64,000 bases of DNA from positions 1,860,001 to 1,924,000 of the forward strand of contig OZ241745.1 of NCBI GenBank assembly GCA_965201115.1, in the 5' to 3' direction. Positions 34,598 through 43,421 of this stretch are shown in pieces. The position numbers and the translations under genes were made by a program. The notes below the pieces were generated by a model. It saw only the letters and a list, made by a program, of their open reading frames with translations. It was not told the origin of the DNA and did not search any database. The DNA is from JANQOH01 sp965201115. GTDB taxonomy: Bacteria; Pseudomonadota; Alphaproteobacteria; UBA7887. Position 1 is the first letter of the stretch, and the number at the start of each line of letters is the position of its first letter.

Positions 34598-36452
34598 GTA
34601 AGCGTCCGGTTATCCCGCTTGGCGATTGTTGAGTATTTTTATGTGTTTCAGTATTCCGGGGGTTGTTTTATTTGGCGGTCGGCTTTGTATGGGGATATTG
34701 TTTCGATGCCTGCACGGTTGTCGCTGCTGCATGAGTGCGTCGATTGGCGTTCGCCGGTTCGAACGCGGCGGCTTGCGGTCGCAGGATAGCGTTTGGGAGG
34801 GAGGCACAGGGAGGAAATATTTTTTCGATATTTCCTATTTTGCGCTTGCCTTGTGGGGTTGGTGTCGGTATTGTTCGTTCATGCTTGACCGCGCCGCGCC
34901 TCTCCCCGACGATCCCGCGCGCCTGAAGGGCATGGTGGCGTCCTTGGCGGCCGAGTTGAAGGCCCGCGCGGAGGCGTTGAAGGCGCGCGATATCCCGATT
35001 GAGAAGTTGCGTCATGAGTTGGCGGGGATGCGCCGGCATCGTTTCGGGGCGCGCTCGGAAGCCTTGGCGCAGTTGCAACTGGCGCTGGAGAACGAGGAGA
35101 TCGTCCGCGCCGCAAGCCCGCCCCCGCAACCCGAACCCGCCGCCGCACGCGCGCCGCGACGCAAGCGCCGCCCCTTGCCGGACCGGCTGCCGCGCCGCGA
35201 GACGGTGCTGGAACCCGGCAGCGCCTGCGGGGCCTGCGGCGGCGCGCTCAAGACCGTCGGCACGGATATCACCGAGGAACTGGAGTACATACCCGGTCGT
35301 TTTGTGGTCAACCGCATCGTGAGACCGCGCACGATCTGCTGCGCCTGCGCACGCTTTTGCCAGGCGCTGCTGCCGCCGCGCCCCATCGAGCGCGGACGCC
35401 CCGGACCCGGCCTGCTTGCCCATGTGCTGGTGAGCAAATATGCCGACCATCTCCCGCTCTACCGCCAAGCGCAAATGTTCGCCCGCGACGGCATCGACCT
35501 CGACCGCTCGACACTGGCCGAATGGGTCGGCAAGAGCGCCGCCTTGCTTGAGCCGGTCGCCAACGGGATCGGCAACCATGTGCGCGCTGGCGGCGCCATC
35601 TTCGCCGACGATACCACGGTGCGCCTGCAAACCCCGCGCGGCGAAGGCGCCAGGGGCAAGACCCGCACTGCACGGCTATGGGTCTATGCCCGCGACGAAC
35701 GACCGTGGCGCGGAACCGCGCCGCCGGCCGCCTGCTACCGCTTCAGCGCCAACCGCAAGGGCGAGAACCCGCGCCGACACTTGGCCGGCTTCAAGGGCTG
35801 GATGCACGCCGACGGCTATGCCGGGTTCGCGGAACTCTACCGCACGGGCCGCATCCGCGAAGCCCCCTGCATGGCTCATGTCCGGCGCAAGTTCGTCGAC
35901 CTCGCGCACAATCGGGGAGCGCCGGTCGCCAGGGAAGCCGTCGAGCGCATCGCCGCCTTGTACGCCGTCGAGGCCGAAGCTCGCGGGCAAACGCCCGAAG
36001 AGCGCGTCCGTATCCGCCAGGCCAAGGCCAGGCCCCTCTTCGACGACCTCGAAACATGGCTCGCCCGACAGAGCCCGAACATACCCGCCAGGACGCCGCT
36101 GGCCGGCGCCATCCGCTATGCACGCGCGCGACTGGCCCGCCTGCGCCCGTGGCTCGACAACGGAACGCTCGAACTCGACAACAATACTGCCGAACGCGCC
36201 ATCCGCGGCATCGCCCTCGGACGCAAGAACTGGCTGTTCGCAGGCTCCGAAGCCGGCGGCGCAACCGCCGCAACCGCATACACGCTCATCGAAACCGCAA
36301 AACTAAACGGCATCGACCCGCGCGCATGGATCGCAGACACACTCAGCCGTATCCAGGACTACAAAACAAACCGAATCCACGAACTCATGCCGTGGAACTG
36401 GAAACACAAAACACCACCGTAAAAACCCAATAGCCCCATAACCGGACGCTTA
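34598..36452 (+). mobile_element. IS66 family element, copy C
   Basis: 1855 bp, both ends carrying GTAAGCGTCCGGTTAT. It is 22 bp shorter than copies B and E, mostly from fewer coiled-coil repeats in tnpC. The flanking 8-mers TGCGCCTG (left) and GGCGCTTG (right) differ at two positions, so there is no exact target duplication. Its right end abuts the interior of copy D, in opposite orientation, so it inserted into copy D and the left part of D was then lost. Confidence 0.85.
34881..36422 (+). CDS. tnpC: IS66 transposase TnpC (copy C)
   Basis: 513 aa from the ATG at 34881 (MLDRAAPLPDDPARLKGM). The coiled coil is short (LKARAEALKARD). The catalytic blocks ADDTTVRLQTP, HADGYAGF, CMAHVRRKF and LDNNTAERAIRG are complete. 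The interior segment at 35217-35251 encodes GSACGACGGAL and is the sequence matched by the short spacer at 4683-4716. Confidence 0.88.
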   Translation: MLDRAAPLPDDPARLKGMVASLAAELKARAEALKARDIPIEKLRHELAGMRRHRFGARSEALAQLQLALENEEIVRAASPPPQPEPAAARAPRRKRRPLPDRLPRRETVLEPGSACGACGGALKTVGTDITEELEYIPGRFVVNRIVRPRTICCACARFCQALLPPRPIERGRPGPGLLAHVLVSKYADHLPLYRQAQMFARDGIDLDRSTLAEWVGKSAALLEPVANGIGNHVRAGGAIFADDTTVRLQTPRGEGARGKTRTARLWVYARDERPWRGTAPPAACYRFSANRKGENPRRHLAGFKGWMHADGYAGFAELYRTGRIREAPCMAHVRRKFVDLAHNRGAPVAREAVERIAALYAVEAEARGQTPEERVRIRQAKARPLFDDLETWLARQSPNIPARTPLAGAIRYARARLARLRPWLDNGTLELDNNTAERAIRGIALGRKNWLFAGSEAGGATAATAYTLIETAKLNGIDPRAWIADTLSRIQDYKTNRIHELMPWNWKHKTPP

Positions 36453-36798
36453 CGGCGCTTGCGGGTTCCAGCACCGTCTCGCGGCGCGGCAGCCGGTCCG
36501 GCAAGGGGCGGCGCTTGCGCCGCGGCGCGCGTGCGGCGGCGGGTTCGGGTTGCGGGGGCGGGCTTGCGGCGCGGGCGATCTCCTCGTTCTCCAGCGCCAG
36601 TTGCAACTGCGCCAAGGCTTCCGAGCGCGCCCCGAAACGATGCCGGCGCATCCCCGCCAACTCATGACGCAACTTCTCAATCAGGATATCGCGCGCCTTC
36701 AACGCCTCCGCGCGGGCCTTCAACTCGGCCGCCAGGGACGCCACCATGTCCTTCAGGCGGGCGGGATCGTCGGGGAGAGGCGCGGCGCAGTCAAACAT
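36453..36798 (-). pseudogene. tnpC: IS66 TnpC fragment (copy D)
   Basis: Starts with the ATG at 36798 (MFDCAAPLPDDPARLKDM). It covers the coiled coil and the Arg-rich linker up to RRETVLEPAS, then reads into the end of copy C and stops at 36385. It lacks the whole catalytic domain, so it cannot transpose by itself. Confidence 0.85.
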
Positions 36799-37076
36799 GA
36801 ACGAACAATGCCGCCCCCAACACCACAAGGCAAGCGTAAAAGAGGAAATATAGAAAAAAAACTCCGCCCGATACCCATCTAATGCTATACCGCGACCGCA
36901 AGCCGCCGCGTTCGAACCGGCCACCGTCAACCGACGTCGCCAAGCCGCATCGATAACCGCGCAGGCATCGAAACACGATCCCCATACAAAGCCGACCGTC
37001 AAACAAAACGACCCCCGAAATACCGAAACCCATAAACATACTCATCAATCGCCAAGCGGGATAACCGGACGCTTAC
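36453..37076 (-). mobile_element. IS66 family element, copy D (partial)
   Basis: The right terminal repeat (ending at 37076) and the tnpC start are present; everything after about codon 115 of tnpC is missing and replaced by copy C. Sequence details (MFD start, the ATACTCATCAATCGCC subterminal stretch) group it with copy A. Its right end lies inside the caspase-FGE gene. Confidence 0.85.
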
Positions 37077-39120
37077 CGTAACGGTTCCCGAAATCGACCC
37101 AGACGCGGAGTGCGGTGCGGCGGACCATCGCACCGCTGAGCCAAGAGCCGCCGAGGTGAATGCGGGCAGAACAATTGCCTGTCTCCCACGCCTCCCCATC
37201 CGGCGGCGGCGCCATAGGGTAACTATCCCAACAGTCTTGCGTCCACTCCCGCACATTCCCGAGCATGTCATGCAAACCCCAATTGTTCGCCTCGAAAGTC
37301 CCGACAGGAGCCGTGTGCGCATAGCCATCCGAACAACCCTCGTAACGCCAATCGAAAGATGTCTCGCCCGCTGCTTGGTTCGCATGCGTGCATTGACCCG
37401 ATACGCCCTCTCCCCACCAGCGCGCCGGGCGCGTCCCCGCGCGGGCCGCATACTCCCACTCCGATTCGCTCAACAGCCGGTAATTGTGACCCGTCTCCCG
37501 AGACAGCCAACGCGCATACCCAACCGCATCGCCCCAATTTACGCAAACGACAGGGTGGTCGTCGCTCTGCGAAAAGCCGGGATTCCGCCACGACAACTCC
37601 GAACGATCTTTCCAGTTGCCGGCGCCAGCCCATTCGCCGAAGTCAGCGTCAGAATCATAGATAGCGCACGGATTTCCCATCCCCCAACCCGTCGCCGACA
37701 CGAAACGCGCAAACTCCCCACGCGTAACCTCATACTTCCCCACAGCCAAACGATACCCTATACGCACGCGATGAACAGGACTCTCGTCCAAAGCGAGAAA
37801 ACCCATATCGATCAAACCCGAAGGCAAAACAACCATCTCCGGGCACTCCTCACAATCGCGGAAAGTATCCCCGACGTCCAGCAGTCGCCGCGCCTCCGCC
37901 TCGCGCGCAACACGCTCGCGCTCGGCGCGGTCCGCGCTCTCGGCCTCGCGGCCCATCGCGACCAGCGCTTCCGCCTGCTCGCGCGTCAACCGGCCCGTCG
38001 CCTCGTACCCTTTCGCCGATTGCCACGCGCCCAGCGCCGAACGAGTCCGCGGCCCGAACGCGCCATCGACAGGACCCGGATCGAACGCCAACGAAGCCAA
38101 CCCCCGCTGAACCAGCGCACGCGACGCGCGGTCCAACCCAAGCGCAGCCTCCGACGCCGCCAGGTCCGGCGCGGCGGGAAGCGCCGCGAGCGCACCGGCG
38201 CCGTCCCGCCCGTCCGCGCCGTCCGCCGCGCCGGCGACAACCGGACGATCAGGGAACACGCCGCCCGCCGCCGCCGCCAAGACCGCCGCCGCATCGCCGT
38301 GGAGACTCGCGTTCTGCCGGCGCCGCAAAGCCCGCCGCGCCGCACGCGTCATGTGACGGTCGAGATACGCCTTCGCCTCCAGCGCCGTCACCGACCCATC
38401 GCCGTCGGCGTCCCCCGCCCCGTACAGCGCATCCAGAAGATGATGCGTAAACAGGCCGTGACCCGCGGCCTCGTCCCACGATGCGACCTGATCCCCCGAC
38501 GCGGCGGTCAAAACCGTGAGCGCACGCGGCGCCGATGGCAGATCCGCCTCAACGAACACCGGAGACGCCGAACGCACAAGCATCCCCCGGTCGCTGCCCC
38601 CCGAAAAACACGCATCCAGAAACACCCGAACCGAACGCGCCTCCCCGAGCTTCCCGAGGTTCGCATACAACACGTCTATCGGGTATCCGTTGATCTCCGC
38701 CGTGTTCGGGTCGGCGTTCGCCGGCAGCAGGTAGCCCCGCCCGTCGTTCAGGCCCGGAACCCCGTGCCCGGAATAGAAAACGACGACGTCGGAACCGCCC
38801 TCGGGGTCGAGATAACTCCACAGGTCCCCTTCGAGACTGCGCTCATTGCCGAACGCCGTCTCGAGCGCCGCCTGGTTCGCGTCGCGCAGATCGATGATGT
38901 TCCCCGGGTCGAAGCCCAGCACGTCCAGCACATAGCGCCGGAACGCCTCCGCATCGCGGTGCGCGTAGGACACCTCGGGCACGTCCCGGTGTTCGTAGTG
39001 CCGGTTGCCCACGATGACCGCCACGCCGTCCGGGTTGGCGTACTCCGCCGCCGCGGCCGACGCGTACAGCGCCGCGGCGGCGGCCGCGGCCATGACGAAA
39101 CGCCGCCGGAGACATCCCAT
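37045..39120 (-). CDS. Secreted caspase-like (C14) / peptidoglycan-binding / FGE-sulfatase fusion, 3' end cut by IS66
   Basis: 691 aa from the ATG at 39120, which begins a signal peptide (RRRFVMAAAAAAALYASAAA). Residues about 25-260 are a caspase-like domain with catalytic His in VVFYSGHGV and Cys in FLDACFSGGSDRG. An EF-hand-like DADGDGSVTALEAK follows. Residues about 335-395 form a peptidoglycan-binding-like repeat (FDPGPVDGAFGPRTRSALG). A coiled stretch leads to an FGE-sulfatase domain (about 430-681; YEVTRGEFARFV, YRLLSESEWEYAARAGT, LHDMLGNVREWTQDCW). The last ten residues come from IS66 copy D, so the final GFR-type strand is lost. Likely periplasmic or surface protein; role unknown, possibly a regulated protease or defence effector. 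Confidence 0.85.
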   Translation of the reverse strand: MGCLRRRFVMAAAAAAALYASAAAAEYANPDGVAVIVGNRHYEHRDVPEVSYAHRDAEAFRRYVLDVLGFDPGNIIDLRDANQAALETAFGNERSLEGDLWSYLDPEGGSDVVVFYSGHGVPGLNDGRGYLLPANADPNTAEINGYPIDVLYANLGKLGEARSVRVFLDACFSGGSDRGMLVRSASPVFVEADLPSAPRALTVLTAASGDQVASWDEAAGHGLFTHHLLDALYGAGDADGDGSVTALEAKAYLDRHMTRAARRALRRRQNASLHGDAAAVLAAAAGGVFPDRPVVAGAADGADGRDGAGALAALPAAPDLAASEAALGLDRASRALVQRGLASLAFDPGPVDGAFGPRTRSALGAWQSAKGYEATGRLTREQAEALVAMGREAESADRAERERVAREAEARRLLDVGDTFRDCEECPEMVVLPSGLIDMGFLALDESPVHRVRIGYRLAVGKYEVTRGEFARFVSATGWGMGNPCAIYDSDADFGEWAGAGNWKDRSELSWRNPGFSQSDDHPVVCVNWGDAVGYARWLSRETGHNYRLLSESEWEYAARAGTRPARWWGEGVSGQCTHANQAAGETSFDWRYEGCSDGYAHTAPVGTFEANNWGLHDMLGNVREWTQDCWDSYPMAPPPDGEAWETGNCSARIHLGGSWLSGAMVRRTALRVWVDFGNRYGKRPVIPLGD

Positions 39121-39331
39121 CGCCCTTGCTCCCCCCTCCGGCCGGCGGCGCGGGCGCGAGGCGCGCCGCGTCCGGCGAAAACCCCGCAGCCTGTACCACG
39201 GCCGGCGCCCGCGTCCAACCCTTGCCGGAGCGTTCGGGGCCGTGGAAACGGGCGGGCAAGGACGCCCGGGCGGTTGAGAGCGGGGGCGGCGGGGGGTAGG
39301 TACAGGGGCGCCGAAGGAGGAGGCGGCGGCG

Positions 39332-40519
39332 ATGGACGAGAACGGGGCGGCGGGGGTCGCGGCGCCGGTCGGCGAGACGTTTCCGGAGATACGCGAAGGC
39401 GTGCGCGCGCTGTGCGCGGGGTTTCCGGGCGCGTATTGGCGGGCGCTCGACCGCGACCGCGAATATCCGGAAGCGTTCGTGCGCGCGCTCACCGAGGCCG
39501 GCTATCTCGCCGCGCTCATCCCGGAAGAATACGGAGGCAGCGGCCTGCCGCTGGCGGCGGGCGGGGCGATACTGGAGGAAATCCACCGCGCCGGCGGCAA
39601 CGGCGCTGCGTGCCACGCGCAGATGTACACCATGGGCACGGTGCTGCGGCACGGCTCCGCGGAGCAGAAACGCGCCTGGCTGCCGGGCATAGCCTCGGGC
39701 GCGCTCCGCCTGCAGGCGTTCGCCGTCACCGAGCCGACCGCCGGGTCCGACACGACCCGCATCGAGACCGCGGCCGTCCGCGACGGCAACGGATACCGGA
39801 TCGACGGGCAGAAGGTGTGGACCAGCCGCGCCGAGCACTCCGATCTCATGCTGTTGCTGGCGCGCACGTCGCCGGCGGACGAGGCCGGGCCGCGGCGGCG
39901 GGGCCTGTCGGCGTTTCTCGTGGACATGCGCGACGCGCCGGCCGCGGCGCTTTCGATCCGCCCCATCCGCACGATGATCAACCACGCGACGACGGAGATT
40001 TTCTTCGACAACCTGCATATCCCCGGCGATGCGCTGATCGGCGAGGAAGGCGAGGGCTTCGGCTACATACTCGACGGCATGAACGCCGAGCGCATACTGA
40101 TCGCGAGCGAATCGCTGGGCGACGCGCGCTTTTTCATCGGCAAGGCGTGCGCTTATGCGCGCGAGCGCACGGTGTTCGGCGCGCCGATCGGGCGCAACCA
40201 GGGCATCCAGTTTCCGCTCGCGCGCGCACATGCGCAAACCGAGGCGGCGGAGGCGGTGACGCGCAAGGCGGCGGCGCTGTTCGACGCCGGCCTGCCTTGC
40301 GGCCCCGAGGCGAACATGGCGAAAATGCTGGCGTCGGAGGCCGCGTGGGCCGCCGGCGAGGCGTGCATGCAGACGCACGGCGGCTTCGCCTTCGCCGAGG
40401 AATACGACATCGAGCGCAAGTGGCGCGAAAGCCGGCTGTACCGAATCGCGCCGGTCTCCACCAACCTGATCCTCGGCTATATCGGCCAGCATGTGCTGGG
40501 CCTGCCGCGGTCGTATTGA
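39332..40519 (+). CDS. Acyl-CoA dehydrogenase
   Basis: 395 aa. AGGAGG precedes the ATG. It has the family blocks FAVTEPTAGSDTTRIETA, GQKVWTSRAEHSDLML, ERILIASESLGDARFFIGKA, RTVFGAPIGRNQGIQF and QTHGGFAFAEEYDIERKWRE. The FAD-dependent enzyme oxidises an acyl-CoA to an enoyl-CoA and passes electrons to ETF. It begins a plus-strand cluster with a CoA transferase, a MaoC-like dehydratase and an alpha/beta hydrolase, so the substrate is probably activated and processed by these neighbours. Confidence 0.88.
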   Translation: MDENGAAGVAAPVGETFPEIREGVRALCAGFPGAYWRALDRDREYPEAFVRALTEAGYLAALIPEEYGGSGLPLAAGGAILEEIHRAGGNGAACHAQMYTMGTVLRHGSAEQKRAWLPGIASGALRLQAFAVTEPTAGSDTTRIETAAVRDGNGYRIDGQKVWTSRAEHSDLMLLLARTSPADEAGPRRRGLSAFLVDMRDAPAAALSIRPIRTMINHATTEIFFDNLHIPGDALIGEEGEGFGYILDGMNAERILIASESLGDARFFIGKACAYARERTVFGAPIGRNQGIQFPLARAHAQTEAAEAVTRKAAALFDAGLPCGPEANMAKMLASEAAWAAGEACMQTHGGFAFAEEYDIERKWRESRLYRIAPVSTNLILGYIGQHVLGLPRSY

Positions 40520-40536
40520 GCGCGCGGAGGCGCCGT

Positions 40537-41661
40537 TTGCCCGGCCCGTTCGAGGGGATTCTCGTCGTCAGCGTCGAACAGGCGGTGGCCGCGCCGTTCT
40601 GTTCGTCGCGGCTGGCCGACGCCGGGGCGCGGGTTATCAAGGTGGAGCGGCCGGAGGGCGATTTCGCGCGCTGGTACGACCGCGCCGCGAACGGCGAAAG
40701 CGCCTATTTCGTGTGGCTCAACCGCGGCAAGGAATCGGTCGTTCTCGACATCAAGCAGCCCGGCGACGCGGCGCTTCTGCGGCGGATGCTCGCGCGCGCC
40801 GATGTCTATATCCAGAACCTGGCGCCGGGCGCGGCGGCGCGCGCCGGCATCGGCGCGGCGGCCCTGCGCGCGGCCCATCCGCGCCTGGTGACATGCGACA
40901 TTTCCGGCTACGGCGATGAGGGCCCCTGTCGCGACATGAAGGCCTACGACCTTCTCGTGCAGGCCGAAACCGGCCTGTGCGCGGTGACCGGCGGGCCGGA
41001 GGCGCCGGGGCGCGTCGGCGTCTCGGTATGCGACATCGCCGCCGGCCTCAACGCGCTGGCGGGGATCGGCCAGGCGCTGTTCGCGCGCGAACGCACCGGC
41101 GCCGGATCGGGGATAAAGGTCTCGCTGTTCGACGGCATGGCGGACTGGATGAACGTGCCTTTCATTTACCAGACCTGCGCCGGCGGGGCGCCGCCGCGCG
41201 CGGGGCTGAGCCATCCGTCGGTTGCCCCCTACGGCGCCTGGGCGGCGGCTGACGGCAAGCAGGTACTGATCTCGATCCAGAACGAGCGCGAATGGCGCGC
41301 CCTGTGCGCCGACGTGCTGGGCGACGCGGCGCTCGCGGGCGACCCGCGGTTTTCGAGCCCCGTGGCGCGGGTGCGGAACCGCCCGGCGCTGGACGAGATC
41401 GTGCGCGCGCGGTTCGCGCGCTGGCCGCGCGCCGAGCTCATGCGGCGGCTGCGCGCGGCGCGCGTGGCGTGCGGCGCGCTGAACGACGTCGGCGAGTTCG
41501 CCGCGCATCCGCAGCTGCGCACGATCGCCTACGATACGCCGTCGGGGCGCGCGACGGTCGTGGCGCCGCCGACGATCCGCGAGGGCGAGGCGCCGGTATA
41601 CGGCCCCGTCCCGCGGCTGGGGGAGCATACCGAACGCATCCGGGCGGAGTTCGCGGCATGA
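40537..41661 (+). CDS. CaiB/BaiF family III CoA transferase
   Basis: 374 aa. The start is taken as the TTG at 40537, because GGAGG lies at 40526-40530 and no ATG fits the domain. The protein begins with the EGILVVSVEQAVAAPFCSSR strand. The catalytic Asp region is VTCDISGYGDEGPCRDMKAY, with DLLVQAETGLCAVTGGPEAP. It transfers CoA between acids and acyl-CoAs. It lies 17 bases after the dehydrogenase and overlaps the next gene by 4 bases. Confidence 0.87.
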   Translation: MPGPFEGILVVSVEQAVAAPFCSSRLADAGARVIKVERPEGDFARWYDRAANGESAYFVWLNRGKESVVLDIKQPGDAALLRRMLARADVYIQNLAPGAAARAGIGAAALRAAHPRLVTCDISGYGDEGPCRDMKAYDLLVQAETGLCAVTGGPEAPGRVGVSVCDIAAGLNALAGIGQALFARERTGAGSGIKVSLFDGMADWMNVPFIYQTCAGGAPPRAGLSHPSVAPYGAWAAADGKQVLISIQNEREWRALCADVLGDAALAGDPRFSSPVARVRNRPALDEIVRARFARWPRAELMRRLRAARVACGALNDVGEFAAHPQLRTIAYDTPSGRATVVAPPTIREGEAPVYGPVPRLGEHTERIRAEFAA

Positions 41662-42524
41662 CGACGAAACAGGATTGGGCCGAATGGACGGGGCGCGCGC
41701 GCCGGGTCGATGACCTGGTCGCGCCGTTTCAGGCCGCCGGCATGGCGGCGGCGCTCGATTATCCGAGCGCGCCGGCCGAGGGCGACCCGCTGCCGCCCGG
41801 TTGGCACTGGCTCTATTTCGCCGATGTGGCGCGGCAATCGGCGCTCGGCCCCGACGGGCACGAGAAACGAGGCAATTTCCTGCCGCCGATACCGCTGCCG
41901 CGGCGCATGTGGGCCGGCAACCGGCTCGTCTTCCACGCGCCGCTCAAGGTGGGCGAGCGCGCGCGGCGCGAGAGCCGCGTCGTATCGGTGGACGAAAAGC
42001 AGGGGCGGCAAGGGCCGCTGGCGTTCGTCAGGGTCCATCACGCCTATTCCGGCCCGCGCGGCCTGGCGCTTGAGGAATGGCACGACATCGCCTACCGCGC
42101 CGCCGCCGCGCCCGGCGCCGTCCGGCCGAACGGCCCGGCCGCGCGGCGGAACGGCGCGGCCGCGCCGGCGGCGCCGAAGTGGCGGCGCGAGATCGTCCCC
42201 GACGAGGTCATGCTGTTCCGCTATTCCGCGCTCACCTTCAACGGCCACCGCATCCATTACGACAGCCCCTATGTCACCGGCGCCGAGGGGTACGAGGGGT
42301 TGATCGTGCATGGGCCGCTTACGGCGACGCTGCTGCTGGACCTGATCGCGCGCGAGGCTCCGGAGGCGCGGATCGCCGAGGCGCGTTTCCGCGCCATGCG
42401 CCCCATCTTCGCCGGGCGCCCGCTGGCGCTGGAGGCGTCGCCGCACGGCGGCGGCGCCGCCGCGCGGGCGATATTCGACGGCGCGGTCGCCATGCGCGCC
42501 GAAGTAACTTTCGCGGGGCCATGA
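41658..42524 (+). CDS. MaoC-like / HTD2-type dehydratase (mesaconyl-CoA hydratase-like)
   Basis: 288 aa, with the ATG overlapping the CoA transferase stop (ATGA). The C-terminal hot-dog domain carries FRYSALTFNGHRIHYDSPYV and YEGLIVHGPLTATLLLDLI, the hydratase signature. The N-terminal half (GWHWLYFADVARQSALGPDG) matches the FAS1-like dehydratase domain of the mesaconyl-C4-CoA hydratase group. It likely hydrates or dehydrates a branched or dicarboxylic acyl-CoA made by the neighbouring enzymes. The stop overlaps the next gene's ATG. Confidence 0.83.
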   Translation: MTTKQDWAEWTGRARRVDDLVAPFQAAGMAAALDYPSAPAEGDPLPPGWHWLYFADVARQSALGPDGHEKRGNFLPPIPLPRRMWAGNRLVFHAPLKVGERARRESRVVSVDEKQGRQGPLAFVRVHHAYSGPRGLALEEWHDIAYRAAAAPGAVRPNGPAARRNGAAAPAAPKWRREIVPDEVMLFRYSALTFNGHRIHYDSPYVTGAEGYEGLIVHGPLTATLLLDLIAREAPEARIAEARFRAMRPIFAGRPLALEASPHGGGAAARAIFDGAVAMRAEVTFAGP

Positions 42525-43402
42525 CCGCCGCCGCCGGCCCCGCCTCCCGCGGCTATTTCTCGCAACGTCTGCGCCTGCACTACGTCGATTGGGGCAACGA
42601 GGGCGCGCCGCCGCTGTTGCTTGTGCATGGCGGGCGCGACCACTGCCGCAATTGGGACTGGGTGGCGCGCGCGCTGCGCGGCGACTGGCGCATCCTCGCG
42701 CCGGATCTGCGCGGCCACGGCGATTCGCAGTGGAACGTCGGCGGGACCTATCGCATGTCGGACTATGTGTACGACATCGCGCAGCTCGTTCACCAAACGA
42801 TGGAGGGGCCGGTCTCGATTATCGGCCATTCGCTCGGCGGCATGATCGCCCTGCGCTACGCGGGGTTGTATCCCGACAAGGTGCGGCGCCTGATCGCCAT
42901 CGAGGGGATGGGGCCGCCGCCGAAATGGGAGGCCGAACGCCGCGCCAAGCCCACGCACCGCCGCCTGACGGACTGGATCGAGGACCTGCGCGGCCTGTCG
43001 GGCCGCCTGCCGCGGCGCTACCCGGCCCTGGAGGCCGCCTTCCGGCGCATGCGCGACGAAAACCCGCATCTGACCGCCGAACAGGCGCGCCATCTGACCG
43101 TCCACGGCGTCAACCGCAACGAGGACGGCACGTACAGCTGGAAGTTCGACAATTACGTCCGCCTGTTCGCCGCGGTCGATCTGGAGCCGGAGGAGCTGCA
43201 CGGCCTGTGGGGCCGCATCGCCTGCCCCGTTCTGCTGGCGCGGGGCGCGGAGAGCTGGGCGAGCGACCCGCGAAAGGACGGCCGCGCGGCGCATTTCCGC
43301 GACGCGCGCTGCATCGATATCGAAGGCGCCGGACACTGGGCGCATCACGACCGGCTGGAGCCGTTCCTCGCCGAGGCGCGCGCGTTCCTCGCCGGCGCGT
43401 AG
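42521..43402 (+). CDS. Alpha/beta hydrolase
   Basis: 293 aa. LLLVHGGRDHCRNWDWVARA (oxyanion region), APDLRGHGDS and the nucleophile elbow IIGHSLGGMIALRYAG are clear. The catalytic Asp/His are likely in the C-terminal IDIEGAGHWAHHDRLEPF. It starts by ATGA overlap with the dehydratase. It may hydrolyse an ester or thioester within the acyl-CoA cluster, but the substrate is unknown. Confidence 0.85.
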   Translation: MTAAAGPASRGYFSQRLRLHYVDWGNEGAPPLLLVHGGRDHCRNWDWVARALRGDWRILAPDLRGHGDSQWNVGGTYRMSDYVYDIAQLVHQTMEGPVSIIGHSLGGMIALRYAGLYPDKVRRLIAIEGMGPPPKWEAERRAKPTHRRLTDWIEDLRGLSGRLPRRYPALEAAFRRMRDENPHLTAEQARHLTVHGVNRNEDGTYSWKFDNYVRLFAAVDLEPEELHGLWGRIACPVLLARGAESWASDPRKDGRAAHFRDARCIDIEGAGHWAHHDRLEPFLAEARAFLAGA

Positions 43403-43421
43403 CATCGGGGGAGGGAAACCC

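Noticed and set aside
37156..40536. Upstream extension of the CoA transferase frame (over 1100 codons)
   Set aside because: It crosses the caspase gene in antisense and the acyl-CoA dehydrogenase in another frame. The TTG with GGAGG at 40537 begins the domain.
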